Positions 26,001-38,129 of a DNA stretch of 64,000 bases are shown piece after piece. The stretch's first letter is position 1; each line of letters starts with the position of its first letter. The position numbers and the translations under genes are program-made. The notes below the pieces were generated by a model that saw only the letters and a list, made by a program, of their open reading frames with translations, searched no databases and was not told the DNA's origin. Source of the stretch: Sipunculus nudus (Eukaryota > Annelida > Sipuncula > Golfingiida > Sipunculidae). The stretch covers positions 19,878,058 to 19,942,057 of the forward strand of contig CM049310.1 of the NCBI GenBank assembly GCA_026874595.1, given 5' to 3'.

Positions 26001-26826
26001 ATTTTACACGTGATTGCAATTATGTATTCTTATCATTAATTAAATCATTGTTAATACACCAGTGTGACGGTCCCCTGCTGATTTACTTTATTTACTTTAA
26101 ACCAGACTGCTCAGTGATCAGTACTTACAGAAGAAATAATCTCACAACATTCAATGAGTAACTGAATAGAATTTGATATAAAAAATAATCAAAGCGCCTT
26201 TGAATGAAAGGAGTCGGTGACCTCCATGTAAAAGATGTGTATTTTCATGTATAAAACGCCATATATCAGATATATCTAAAACTTCCATCACACTTAAAAG
26301 TTTGTAGACTGAAGCCTGCTTCACATTTATTTTGCCTCCATCAGCATCAAGTTCAGTAAGATGTACATTAAAATCCCCACCCTGAATAAGATCAAAATTT
26401 AAATTTATGAGACATATCCAACATTTCTTCCAACACTTTGATAAAAGGCAACCTGCTTTGCTTCATAATTTGGTGCATTAATAAGTGAACAGTGAAGTCC
26501 TTAAATTTCACATTCAATTATAATATGTCTTCCTTAAGTGTCAATTCTCTTAATAATCTCCTTAAATTCAACGTTTTTACCAACAAGTATAGAAACGTTT
26601 AACTCCACATGATTTGGTGCTCCCATGAGATAGATACATTTTACCTCGCCACTGTTTAAACCAATTTGTTTTCATCTTGTTTTATACAATGACATCCTGG
26701 TAAGAAACTAATTCCGTGATATGCATTATGTTTTACTAACCAATCAAGTATCTGTCTCCTCTTAACATAACTTCCACTTCCCCTCACATTCAAAGAGAGG
26801 ACCTGAAATTGTATGTTATCTGCCAT
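23090..26826 (-). pseudogene. LINE ORF2 remnant: endonuclease and reverse transcriptase
   Basis: Homologous to LINE ORF2, which nicks target DNA and reverse-transcribes the element RNA. It starts at ATG (26826) with MADNIQFQVLSLNVRG, the APE-type endonuclease N-terminus. WFKQWRGKMYLSHGSTKSCG follows near 26650. A basic linker is open at 25716-25994. The reverse transcriptase reads ISLFNVDLKLLSKILVKRIE (about 25250-25190), ADLKAAFDSVDH (about 25075-25035), RGTRQGDPLAPYLYIL (about 24890) and FADDTKLF (FADD codons at 24748-24759), then the thumb-like SSLKINHTKSE. WKSRYLSIYGRAEVARTLAL (near 24440) and FVWKKNKYITKNE mark the C-terminal region, which ends at TAA 23090-23092. The span equals about 1245 codons, normal for L1/Tx1. 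Frameshifts and stops separate the open segments, so it is non-functional. Confidence 0.85.
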
Positions 26827-26934
26827 GTTGCATGTAAAGAATTAATTCTGTCCAAAATATTTGGTTTTAAGGTGATCAAAATTAAGTTTGTTTTCCCTTT
26901 GGTCGCTCAACAGATCAAAGTACAAGGCCTTAAC

Positions 26935-26935
26935 A

Positions 26936-26977
<42 letters not shown>

Positions 26978-26978
26978 A
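26935..26978. repeat. (TA)n(TG)n microsatellite in the LINE inter-ORF spacer
   Basis: A TA run passes into a TG run between the LINE ORF1 stop (27049) and ORF2 start (26826). It lies only in non-coding LINE sequence. Confidence 0.9.
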
Positions 26979-27048
26979 CGACATACAACAATGAACATTA
27001 TAATTGTCGGATCATTTATATGCCAGGCAGTATAACTCCTTTGAATAT

Positions 27049-27895
27049 TCATTTGAATGTAGGTAAATCTAGAAATGATTTCCCATTTTTTATTTCTCTG
27101 TCATCACCTTTCATATCTTTCAAGAAGACTTTGCCATTCCAGGTGTACGCATCTTTCACCATGGGATTTCCCCCCCCCCTGTTATATATAGTTGATACAA
27201 CTCTTTACACAAGTCATCAGTCATGACAATCCTGTACCTTTTTATTTACCTGCGTTCTCTCATGACTGAACCTTTGACAGCCCTTTTAACAAATTTGACC
27301 AACATAGCCCTGGGTTTACTGTCCCTTGGATGTCTGTCTACCCTATGTGCAACATCAACCTCTGTTTTATCCCGGTCAAACCTCAGTTTTTCTTTAAAGA
27401 GTTTTTGCACGAATTCTGTACAGTTTTCTGAACGATTTGTGCTTAGTTCACTCTCAGGTAAACCAAATATTCTGACAGTAGATTTTCTAGAAAACTGTTC
27501 TCATTCAATAGCCCTTTTCATTGCATCAACAGGCTAAGTGACTGCTTTATAACAGTTCCTCTAGAGCTATTATTCTCTCTGAGATTTGAACTATTTCAGG
27601 TTTGATTTCTGCGTTTTCAGGTTCTAGAGTTAGTACCTTTGATTTTAAATGTTCTACTGTTCTTTCATATTTCTCAGTTACTTGTCTAACAATTTTCTTT
27701 TCTAGCTTTTCAAACATTTTCTTAAAGGTTTCCTCGGACACACTTGCCATATTTTTACACTTTGGTTTGTCTTGTTTATCAGATGAAATGAATATTTTTT
27801 ACTCTTGGCGGACTGTTTGGAGATGCTGAGGAAGAACTGGATATTACTGATCTAGTTTTTTTGATTTTACATTCATAACACAATTTTACTTTCAT
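27049..27895 (-). pseudogene. LINE ORF1 remnant: coiled coil and RRM chaperone
   Basis: Homologous to LINE ORF1p, an RNA-binding protein that trimerises through a coiled coil and coats the element RNA. A possible start at 27895 gives MKVKLCYECKIKKTRSV and a Ser-rich stretch. After a frameshift the coiled coil runs MASVSEETFKKMFEKLEKK to IIALEELL (27750-27547). The RRM has RKSTVRIFGLPESE and DVAHRVDRHPRDSKPRAMLV (about 27490-27290). The C-terminal domain has AYTWNGKVFLKD and ends KSFLDLPTFK then TGA (27049-27051). Damage includes frameshifts near 27790, 27540 and 27230, an in-frame TGA at 27501-27503, and a C run at about 27169-27179 that interrupts the domain linker. The plus-strand frame over 27223-27537 is its antisense shadow. 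Confidence 0.85.
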
Positions 27896-27990
27896 TTCAG
27901 AGAAAAATTATATATCAGAAGCCCTGTCAATGTAACTTTGTTTAGGCAGGGACTGGAGTTCAATGGTACATTTTTCTTAAGACCCCGTGT

Positions 27991-28905
27991 GGCTCACACA
28001 ACAGACCCTGGTGCTATGTTTATGGTCCAATGACCAGTGCCAAAGCGTTATATAATTAGGTAATACCCCTTGCCTGTGTTACAGTATGAAAGACCAATGC
28101 CAAATACAATTCAATTTTAAATATTAAAACTATGGGAAAAACTAATTATCTTTCTATTTCAATTTTTAGATCCTCGAAACGACCGGTAACAAATGTATAT
28201 CCCTGCCAAACACGAAATACATAAACACATTACAACTACACCAAATATCACATTATCAAAAGAGCAACCACAGTGTGTGTGTGCTCTTCCATGCACCAGG
28301 GCTCTCCCTTTTCTGAACTATACCGATCACCATGTGTCAAGTCTCATTTAACACGGCAAAAGCTTAACCAATATACCCATAAACTTGTATCTTAATATCC
28401 AGACAGCTCACGGGCATTTTCCTTATAAACCTGATATTAGGTCACTGTGACCTATAATCTGTGAGATGAAAACATGATTTGAGCCTAAAAGTTAGACTGG
28501 CACAAATAATAACCGTTGAACTAAGTTACCTTTTCCATAGTATCACATTATATAATATAATATAATATTATTCTGTATATATATAATGATATTATATAAT
28601 ATGATAAAGTAATGTTTTCAACATCTGTTCTTCGGTGGATGCATGACGAACGAGTGCGACTGTCATTATTATTATAAAGTATAACTTAATATCTTATTAT
28701 TTCATTTTCTGTGAAATAAAATAGAAAATCTTATCATCCTTCGTCAAAAAGACAAAAATAATATACACAATTACATTAAAATGGTATAAAACTTTAATAT
28801 CTTATAACAAATAAAAAAAAAAAATATGCCTTCATAATATATGCTTATATTCATAACATTAAAGCCGCACAATTTATGAAAATATGCTTTCCAGAAAATG
28901 AAATA
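27991..28905. other. Unannotated AT-rich stretch
   Basis: No gene recognised. It contains the AT-rich inverted repeat at 28541-28606. The part nearest the LINE may include its 5' UTR. Confidence 0.35.
28541..28606. repeat. AT-rich 18-bp inverted repeat
   Basis: The left arm TATCACATTATATAATAT (28541-28558) pairs with 28589-28606 at 17 of 18 positions across a 30-nt loop that is itself AT-palindromic. It could form a cruciform. No function is assigned. Confidence 0.8.
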
Positions 28906-29062
28906 TGTTACGAAGAAAAATGGCTCTGGGGAAATTCTGGGCTGATCCCGTTTTCGAACCCATGTCGGGGGCGCACAAGTCCGGCTTACCAACCGCTTCG
29001 CTAGCAAAGCAAGCTTTACTATCGACACAGTTCGGTCCGCTTTATAATGTCACCCCGTAACA
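28906..29062 (-). repeat. 157-bp tRNA-like element with inverted termini, copy 2
   Basis: Same ends as 1830-1985: TGTTACG at 28906 and CGTAACA ending at 29062. The core is strongly conserved, for example ACCAACCGCTTCGCTAGCAA and ACAGTTCGGTCCGCTTT. On the minus strand the A-box-like TAGCGAAGCGGTTGG is identical to copy 1, and the B-box region reads GGGTTCGAAAACG. The copy lies in the same orientation as copy 1, about 27 kb away. Flanks differ (TATATGTG repeats on the right), so these are separate insertions and not a segmental duplication. Confidence 0.75.
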
Positions 29063-31592
29063 CATATATATGTGTGTGTGTGTATATATAAATATGTATG
29101 TTTATCAAATGTCGTTATCATTGTATATGCTAGTATAAATAATTAATTTAGATTTGATTCAGATTACAATGTGCTGATTACGTCAATTTTGCTGTATAAT
29201 GCTATTATATATTGGTGCTTTTCTATTCCGTAGAAATGTTCACTTCGTAACTTCGGCAGATGTTGGTTGCTGATTGTACAGACAGAGTTTGTGGTTTGAG
29301 ACAAGAGATGTAGTTTTTGTAGCAAGGATACAGGACGACACATACCTATGCTAAACTCCTATAAGATTTCAAATCTGGAATTAGAAGCAGCTGAACCTAA
29401 ATGTGAGCGAGGGATTGGTCAGGGGTTTGCATGCATTTAGTGTTTTAGGTCTGCATATATATACATGTTACTTACATGTCTCACGTGACACAATGATAAT
29501 GTATGTGAACAGCTGGTGTTTAGAAGGTTGGAAGATTACAAAAGGTAAAACAAATGTTTCACAATGTATATACCAGTGTGCTAACGTTTACTACACATGG
29601 ACCAGCTGGTACAAAGTTAGGATATCCACAAGAACTTTTTTAATCTTCATATCCATATTCTACAACATCAGAGTGTCTATATAATGCCTCATTCGTGATC
29701 AAAACTTCTTGATTACAATCAATTTCCCCTGAGCATGCATGGTGCTCGTACAGGTTGCTTGTGACGGTCATCCATCAGTCAGGCAGAATGTAGAGGCAGG
29801 TGGGAGGTAGAGTCAATAAGGGGATTCAACAAACACTAGCGGGCCACAACGAGAACTTTATACTCTTTAAGATTCGATGATCTGTCAACATCTGCCTCTC
29901 AAATCCTCAAGCTTCAATTCATGCAGGTTTAGGGGTTCATATCCGCGGAGTTAGCAGGAGAATGAGGAAAGGAATCCCAGGGGCACAGCCAGGATTTAGA
30001 CAAGGAGGGGGGAACTTTAGTCATGCGAGAAGTTTTCGCCAGTCGTCTAACACCCGACTGTTCGATCGTCCTTCCGTTTGCAGGGTAACCTGTATACTTG
30101 TTACCGTTACGTTTAGAAAGTTCATGTTTAAAATCTTGAAAGTTCTCGGAAAATCTCTATGGAAACCTAAAATTAGGTCACAGTGACATATATCTATGAA
30201 AAACATGGCGGAGATGCTTTTGAGCATCATGACTCTCACATGTCCCATGTATATATGGCTATTACACAAACTTACCATGAAATCACAGAATAGAATAATT
30301 TACACATATTAATTTTTTTCAGCATCAAAATTACCATGCCTTACCATTTCGTTATTAAGAATTAATCATAGAACAATTAAAAGACCAATAAATGAGCATA
30401 ATAGTTTCTATAGGTGATTTCACAATCCAAGATATTTATGTTCTGCATATCTGTAAATTTATATCAAGTTAGAACTGCAATTTATTAAAACTTTAAATGT
30501 ACACTATTAAGTCATATTGTACTTACTATACATTCTTTTTAACAGAATCTGAGTTAAATTCTGAAGAGAACCTTACATGTAACGGCCATGTTATCTGTAC
30601 TCTGATCTTTTAAGCTCTTGAGAATAGTTATCCAAATATTACAATATGAAATGTGCACCATAAAATGTGTCACAATAAGAAATTTTATATCATTCATTTT
30701 AAAGGGGTTTATTTTATGTGAAAGAATGCTGTCATTTCATTTTAAAGTTAAATTGTACTTGTAATCTAATACATAGTAATGTACGCGTGCGTTACCAATC
30801 TAAGTAAAGGAGGAGTACTCGTACTCGGAGTATTGTGAACTTTGTGTCTCACGGAACTGTATTTCGCAGCAATACATTAGGGGTTTCTACGATTTGCTGC
30901 GCCAAATCGTACCATTTTGTGGCATAGGGCGACCATCCACCGAAACACACACAGCACCATTGCCAGCGATTGTCTGTATTGACTTGTATTTAATTACAAT
31001 AGCTATACGATTTCCTATGACCATTCAACATACCCAGAGATCTGTTACCATTTTTTTTTCGAATGCCTACGATATGGCACAATTTGAATATGCCAAGATG
31101 ACAGGAGATGATTAAGGGTGATCTCGGACCCCGCGATTTTCTTATATTTTCTACAATATAACAGAAAAGCCCACTGTAAAATACGTCCTTATTATGAGAA
31201 AGAAATATCAAGAAACAGATCCAAAAGTTGCTTATCTTAAAATATAATCGTTTGTGTACAATATCATGTATCCTCGCATTTATCGTAATCAATGACTAGG
31301 AATAGATACTTTATGGCTATCCAATTCCTTCTTGTGACTAGCAGCGATTTGAAAGCAAATTTGAGTGGTTAGTAAGCGTCCAATTCAGTCCAGTCCTAGA
31401 GATGACACGTGTCAGTTTCATCATGTCTATTTCTTGTCGTGTGAAAGGGAGCTGGTTTCGCGCCAGATGCTCACGTGCCGAAATATACATAGTTCATTGG
31501 TTGAATATCTGTCACTTCGCTGGATATTATATATTTAAGGCAATGACACCCTGAATCCAGTCAGCAAGCAACAAAACGGTCAGGCGGGTCCT

Positions 31593-31658
<66 letters not shown>

Positions 31659-33519
31659 CAGGTAGATAACCATACTCTGAACTGTGTTTTGACTACACTG
31701 TGTTTCGCCAACACTGCTGTAACTGCTATATTTGTCTTAGCTGGTGCAAATGGATATACACTCCCCCTAACGACATGTTATTTCACTTGATTTATTGGGG
31801 GATTAGTTATGCATTGCGTCCCACTGTATTTGTAGAATATATATATTCTATAGAGATAGATAGTATATGTTTAAACCATGGCAGCACCTAGACCTTATAT
31901 TCGTAACACCCCTAACCGTTTTATGTAAAGGGCACCCTGATTATGAGTATCAGGTAAGTACATTACCATATAAATACCCCAGCCATGATGTAGGAGGTAG
32001 GTGTTTAAAAAGAAAATGTATCTTTTCACGTAAAATGGATCAGCCTAGACGGGGTTATTAATGACTGTGTTCACTTAGTGAACATGGGGTTATGTGCACT
32101 TATATTGTTATAGTCCGTGAAAATGCAGTCACTGATCCTGGCCGGAGAAACGATTTCATTACTCATCGTAGAACGGTCATAATCACAGGAATATTGATGG
32201 CCTTTAGAGATTTAAGACGACATCGGCTATATCAGGTTCCGCCGCGCACAAAACCCCCGGTGTGTTAGGGGATAACGATTACAAGCACATCATTTGTATT
32301 AATTACATATATAGGTGTACTCATAGTGCTAGATAAATGAATGTAGCCGGTCAACCTAGCTTCCGGGCTGCACGGGTATCGTGTTAAAAGCCGGCGCGGT
32401 AGGGCAGAGGAGAAGGATTTATCGGGAAGTGACTATTGATAAAGAAGATCCACATCCTTTGACCAGACATCAGTTCTGAGGCCTCTCCAATAAGGCTATG
32501 GATCATCATCTCTATTCTAATCAAGTCATGGTGTCTAGATAATTGTTAATTTCTTTAATTTAATTAGTTTGTCATGATGACAGAACCATGGTTACTTCCC
32601 CTTCATTTTACTGATTAATTTTCTTCTGTGCTGTCTGATTACTAAAGCGACCCTGGACGGGAGCGTCTCATACCTGACTATTCCCTCTGTGGATTCCTTT
32701 GTGTTACCGCCACTTTGATAAGGCTTCAACGCCTTCAGGGAATATAACACCTCCACTGGGGTCTGTATATAACTCGTCTATCACAGGCATAATCAAAATC
32801 ATGGCGGGTTCTAACTCTCGGCTTTGCGGCGATCAAATTGTGATCTCGCATTTGGGAATTTTAAAACTGCCTTGCCAAGATCAAAATGTTGTTCATTGCC
32901 ATAAAGGGATTGGGTCACCCATAAATCGAGTTGAAATTTCATCTAAGTTGGCCCGATTCTACATAACCGTGATTAGACCAGTATATATATACATACATAT
33001 ATATATATATTCATACTTTATACACTATGTATGAGAGAGAGAGAGAGGTGCATTCCCCCCAAAAATGTTCTGGTCACCTGTTATTCCATTTGTGTCAGAA
33101 TGTCCGTCTCTTTGTCAGTTGTCGTCAAATTCCTCTCCCTGTTTATTCTTTATGTCTGACATACAGTATTCTATAGGCTACAGGTTTTAGCTAATGCTGT
33201 AAATGTCATACATTTGATAGAATAACAACAGTTCTAGAAGCCTGAAGTCTTTTACTGCAAATAGGTCTAAGGCCAAGGTTACCAAAAAAAGTATTTTTTT
33301 CTCGATCGCTTAGTAAGATGTTCTCATAGTGACATAAACTTATCTCGTTTTGTTCGCCTGACATTCCCTTTTATCCCCTACAGCCTTTCATAAAGCCGTT
33401 GCCACGGTTACACATAAAACTCTATAATTTAGAAATATTCATGCTCGTCTTTCTTTATTTGTCATTTTTTTAGGCTGGAGAGGTTAAGTTTTTGCATCTT
33501 TGCATACTTTTGATAAGTA
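29063..33519. other. Unannotated stretch
   Basis: No gene recognised. At 29985-30030 CAGCCAGGATTTAGACAAGG followed by GGGGGG resembles the left end of the G-tract MITE-like family. A (TA)n run lies at 31595. At 31867-31953 a 29-codon ATG frame ends at a consensus donor CAGGTAAGTA (gt at 31954), a weak exon candidate. Two GC-richer patches lie near 32220-32420. Confidence 0.35.
31595..31656. repeat. (TA)n microsatellite
   Basis: Uninterrupted TA run of about 31 units. Confidence 0.95.
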
Positions 33520-33835
33520 TTCAGTGACCCGGGGTTGGACGTAGTCCAGTGATTAAGGCGTTGGAGCTGAAGGTCCCCGGTTCGAACCCTATCGGAACCT
33601 CAATGGTGAAATTTCGTTAAAAAAACTTCAGAGATTTTCTCATATATCTTGACAGGCTAGACAGGTTATGACTTCTGGATCTTTTATAACCCTGCGCAAA
33701 TAAAACCTGAATTTAAGAAAGCTTAAAAAATACATATCATTCTAATCACACGGATACCTACGTCCTCATTCAATAGACAGTGCCACCAACAGGCCAAGGG
33801 CCTATACTTAAAAACGATAAACTTTTCAGTGACCC
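33520..33835 (+). mobile_element. tRNA-derived SINE with 11-bp target duplication
   Basis: TTCAGTGACCC occurs at 33520-33530 and again at 33825-33835, flanking a 294-bp insert. The insert opens with a tRNA-like head: GGGGTTGGACGTAGTCCAGT (A box within) through CCCCGGTTCGAACCC (B box, about 33569-33583) to GGAACCTC. The first and last 7-8 bases of the head can pair like an acceptor stem. The body is unrelated and ends in CTTAAAAACGATAAAC. Perfect flanking duplications and Pol III-type boxes make this a SINE mobilised by an unseen LINE. Confidence 0.85.
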
Positions 33836-33977
33836 AATTGCAAATGTTTCTCCTTAAACGAGAAAAAGCGAGGTTTCACAGAAATGCTTATAACTCGGTA
33901 GCTTTGAACACTATAGATAGGTATGCTTTTCGGTATTTTTGTAACATTTTCCCAACCTGACTTGAGAATAAACGATA

Positions 33978-34262
33978 TATAAGTGTTCATAAGTATGAGG
34001 AAGTCCTCAATCGACTGTTTGAATATTATCTTTATCCTGGAATTTAACCTGTGTTTAAAAGAATGGAGAGTATCATCTGGCAATAATTAATTCTGTATTT
34101 GCTATAAGTGTTCATTAACATACGGAAGTCCCCAATTGGCTTATCGAATATTATTGACATCCTGGAATATAATCAGTACTGATTAAAATGGAGAGTATCA
34201 TTTGCATTATAGTCAATGCTGTTTTTGCGATAAGGTAAGTGTTTATTAGCATGAGGAAGTCC
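33978..34262. repeat. Tandem repeat, about 130-bp units
   Basis: ATAAGTGTTCATAAGTATGA..GGAAGTCC begins at 33978, with diverged copies near 34105 and 34236. Each is followed by AATTG/ATCG..GAATATTAT and CCTGGAAT, and AATGGAGAGTATCAT recurs. This gives just over two units of 127-131 bp. Confidence 0.85.
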
Positions 34263-37200
34263 TCAAAACAGAAACTGACGTCACGTTTCATGGCTACGAA
34301 TGACTGCATGAATATCCCACCTGTTTAACATATAGAGGTCGTAATAAGGCTAACTTCACAACAGATCGTGGTTAGTTTGGAACTACACCATTAGCATCAG
34401 TGGATCGTATAAAACTAAAAAGAAATTATATATTTAATTGAAGGAGCAATGTATTTATATACAAACATTTACTCTCTCTTTTTTCTCAATAAATCATACC
34501 TATATCTTGCGTGAATAAGGTTCAGTTCCCAGAATCTTCCGCAATTTTTTTATTCAAGTCGCGTATATTTATATTGTATATTATTGTGTTCTGTATGGCA
34601 TTCATACACTCTTATGTTATATTAACGAGTTTCTATCAATATAATTGAAGATGATACATCTATAGCCAGCTCCGCAGTGTGACGTGAGTAATTGATAAAC
34701 AATATAACTCCAGTTTTGGCCAATACATCGATGACTTTGTCAGGCACTCCATCCGTCTTATTTGAGTGGTTTCAATACTGTTACAATAACAGGATGGCCC
34801 CAGCGGCAACACCAACCAGCTCAATGAATAGTTAAATAGCCATACCTTTATGCAGTATAATGAGATGAATATGTAGTCGTTTCTGTAGCGCGAACTACAC
34901 GGAGTAGAAGCTTTCTGTATTTCAGAATACCCCTGGTAATCTTAAGTTGATTTCATATTACCCCCGGGGTAGTCTGTCCTAAATTGAAGGTTCAGATTAC
35001 CCCTCGCTGAATTAACTTAATGATAAAAGCTATTGCTTTAAACCTTTGATATATTATTTCAATACACCACGTGAAAGATGAGAAATTTTATTATCATATT
35101 CTATTTAGGACGAACAGGACTATGTAAGACCTCAGAGAAGATCTATAGCCTTATTTCATCATACTGGGCAAAAAGGCAGACCAATTTACTCGCAATTTAT
35201 GTTCACAGATAATATGGATCTACGTACCCATGTAATATTCATCTTTGAAAATAGAATAAAACAAATGGTAAATTCATTGTTTTTGGCAGAGGGCTAAGTG
35301 CCTCTAGAATATCGTGTCAGAGCTGGTAAACTTTCTACAAAAAATCACAGTTATTAGAATTTAAAAAAAAAATTTTGTATGATTATAGGATCACCAAAAT
35401 AGTTAGTTCTTATATCTTATTAATATAAAACAGGGTCCAAATGGAGCTATATGGGTTTATCGTAACCAGAGATGATTCAGATCATCGAACTGGTTTGAAT
35501 AATTTGAGGTTACTAAATTGTACTGCCATAAAAACAGGTATGCTTTTATTTACATTGGGTTTGGGAGGACTTGGCGTTGTATAAGCTTAGCAGTACAAAG
35601 TCAGGTACACCAGGGGCTCAGTGCATTTACAAAGACGAAGGCTTACTACGGCCGGATGTTCCGGTCATTATAGTGTCTGGATCACCCGGAAGATGCCAAA
35701 GTTGCTATTACCGGCAGTGCAGCTTACTCGTCCTAAGGAAAAAGAAAACGATTATGCTTTAAATGTATCTTTTTTTTACAAGCTACGATGGTCTATAACT
35801 AGTGTTATATTATTATATGAGCTTCGGCAATGGGATATACGCTTGTTATGAAAATCACATACACCGGAGAAAATAAAGAGACAACAAGGATAGGATAATC
35901 ATTTGGTTGTTATGTAAATTAAGTCCATGTAAAATCTGTCGTGGTAGCGAAACACCAACCTGTTATTTCATATTTTTCTCTGGCATCTGTTACTTTGCAT
36001 TCACAGTTCTCTACCAGTTCTGTAAAAATTGGTTTGCACGCTAAGCTCCCGACAAGTGTAAAAGAGAGATGATCCACGTATAAATAAGCAAGATTTCTGC
36101 ATCTTTCCGTGAGATAATTTGCTTAGATAAATTTCAACAAAAAGAGATGACTCAGGATGTGCGGTAATACCCTTTTTTAACGTGAGAAAATATATTTCTG
36201 AGGTATTTTTGTGCGACTTTTTATTATTCGTTAGATAATTTGATTTCATTTAGTTTGATGTACTTTCCTTCCTCAGCTAACGTTGAAAAATGTTTCAGGT
36301 GAAGTACATAGTTATTATAGCGGTTCCTGGTGTATGTCGCTGTCCCAACGCCAAAGGTATAAACAGCATCGTTTTAAACAAATGCCTACTGATAGTCTCG
36401 TCTGTGAAATTTTAAAATTTCAAAAGTAAAACAAGTTTGAATAAGACTAAGATACAGATGTTCTTTTCAAATACTGTTATTCTCGACAGGCCAATATAGC
36501 AACAACGTCTGTCACTATTTATGCGCTGTTTATTTGTATATCGGCGCCTGTTTAATTAAAGTTAAAGGGCAGTACGTACAACCGTAGCTAAGATCGTTAA
36601 AAAAGAACTTAGAGCCAACTAGAAGATACCTGCGGCACACGCTAATTCCCCTATCCTGACTTGCGACGTCCAGTTTTTTGTCTTGGAGGATATTCACCTG
36701 TTTCATACACGAAACACGAAAAGTTTCTGATAGATGGTTCTTCGGTAGCAAATAAACGTAAAATGTCTCAAGAGAGAAAATATTGAAGCCCCCCTAACTT
36801 TGGGTATACATGAAATTATTCCTACAGTTTAATACCAGAACCGAGTATTTCTCATTTCTAAGAAGTTACATTACATAGGTCGATTGCCCCTTTTCAGCAC
36901 CATGATTTAACGATAAAGTATTCATGCCCTACGGTACCTTTATCATTAAATCTAATCTCTGCTGCCAAAGTTAATTGGCTTAGTAGGTCTGCGTTTTAAA
37001 GTGGTATCATGACCCTTTGCAGGGATGAGGCAGAACACGTATATCAAAATTAAAAGACTGAACAGATACGAACAGTGGTATCACATACCAGTCCAGCATT
37101 AAAAATTCATGATCAATCCTCCCTTGTCCGTCAAACATTGATTCTATGTAAAGACTTGTAAAAAAACTATTATACCCACAGAAAACATTCAAAATCACAT

Positions 37201-38129
37201 ATGTTCCTTCGCCAACAGTTTGGATATTACCAGGATTCTGATCAAACATTTGTGTTTGGTAACAGATTCAGGAAAGATATAAAATCCAACCCGAAAGATA
37301 TGTGTCAATTATGACCATGACAGGTGTGCTCTGTTCGCCAGGACCAAGCCGGTTTATAAAACGTTTGACAAATTCGCGCATCCTCAAAACTGCCAAGTTT
37401 TCCTGCATAGGTACCGTTTCTTAATCCACGGCACATACCTTTATTTAATACGCACTTAATTAAGTATTAGGGGCTAATTATTAAGCCATGTTCGATAACT
37501 GAAAGATTGAGATGGCCAATGATGTTTTTGACGAATGTTTTTGACTTGATGCATAAGTCTGATGAAATTTCATAGGTTTTCTTGGTCCCTAGAGAATTTA
37601 TCAGATGGATTTATTCTGCAGGTGTTTAACAAAAAGTCGCACCAGGAACAGTCTGGGGAAGCCTGTTTCAGTATTAGTCTGTCTCTGCAACAAAATAAAA
37701 AAAAACAACAGTGAGCAGCTTTGACAGTCGTCGCTGATTGCTGCTGTTTATGACGTCACTGCAGGCTAAATAACCAATTTAATTACCACGTGGATAGACA
37801 TAGATATGCTTAGCACAAACGACATAACATTTTGCTTTAAGATATATGAAGCCATTTGTGTTAATAAAGGAACAACCAAACCGTCGAATGCAAGAGCATT
37901 TCCTGTTGTACATGTATTTACGTCCAGAATGATCGATAAGCTGATCCATACTGGACAACCTTATATAAAAAGGCCAAGGTTTGTGTCTCTTGAAAGAAAG
38001 CAGTTCTATGATTTTTTGAAGATTTTCAGTTAACCATTTGCAGGAGCACAATAGCCCAGACAAAATGTAGTTTGGATACAATGGAATAACAACAAGAAAC
38101 TACTGTGATATATCTCACACAACGTTTCT
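34263..38129. other. Unannotated stretch with one weak exon candidate
   Basis: No recognised gene. At 35674-35736 a 20-codon frame, CLDHPEDAKVAITGSAAYSS then TAA, looks coding-like and directly follows CATTATAG, a weak acceptor. A competing frame, YKDEGLLRPDVPVIIVSGSP, overlaps upstream. It could be a terminal exon, a frameshifted relic or chance. The rest is AT-rich with short frames. Confidence 0.3.

Larger units (their letters stand above)
22950..27990 (-). mobile_element. L1/Tx1-like LINE, nearly complete but decayed
   Basis: The minus strand holds the full coding order of a two-ORF non-LTR retrotransposon: ORF1 (27895 to 27049) then ORF2 (26826 to 23090), with a 222-bp spacer. The extent given includes guessed UTR, because no clear poly-A tail or target duplication was found. 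ORF1 with coiled coil and RRM, an APE-type endonuclease at the ORF2 N-terminus, an FADD reverse transcriptase, and no RNase H seen, together fit the L1/Tx1 group. Several frameshifts and stops make it inactive. Confidence 0.85.

Noticed and set aside
27223-27537. 104-codon plus-strand frame
   Set aside because: It is antisense to the LINE ORF1 RRM, which is clearly the coding sense.
33531-33603. Functional tRNA gene
   Set aside because: The boxes are good, but the length and anticodon arm are irregular and the whole 294-bp unit is flanked by target duplications, so it is a SINE head.
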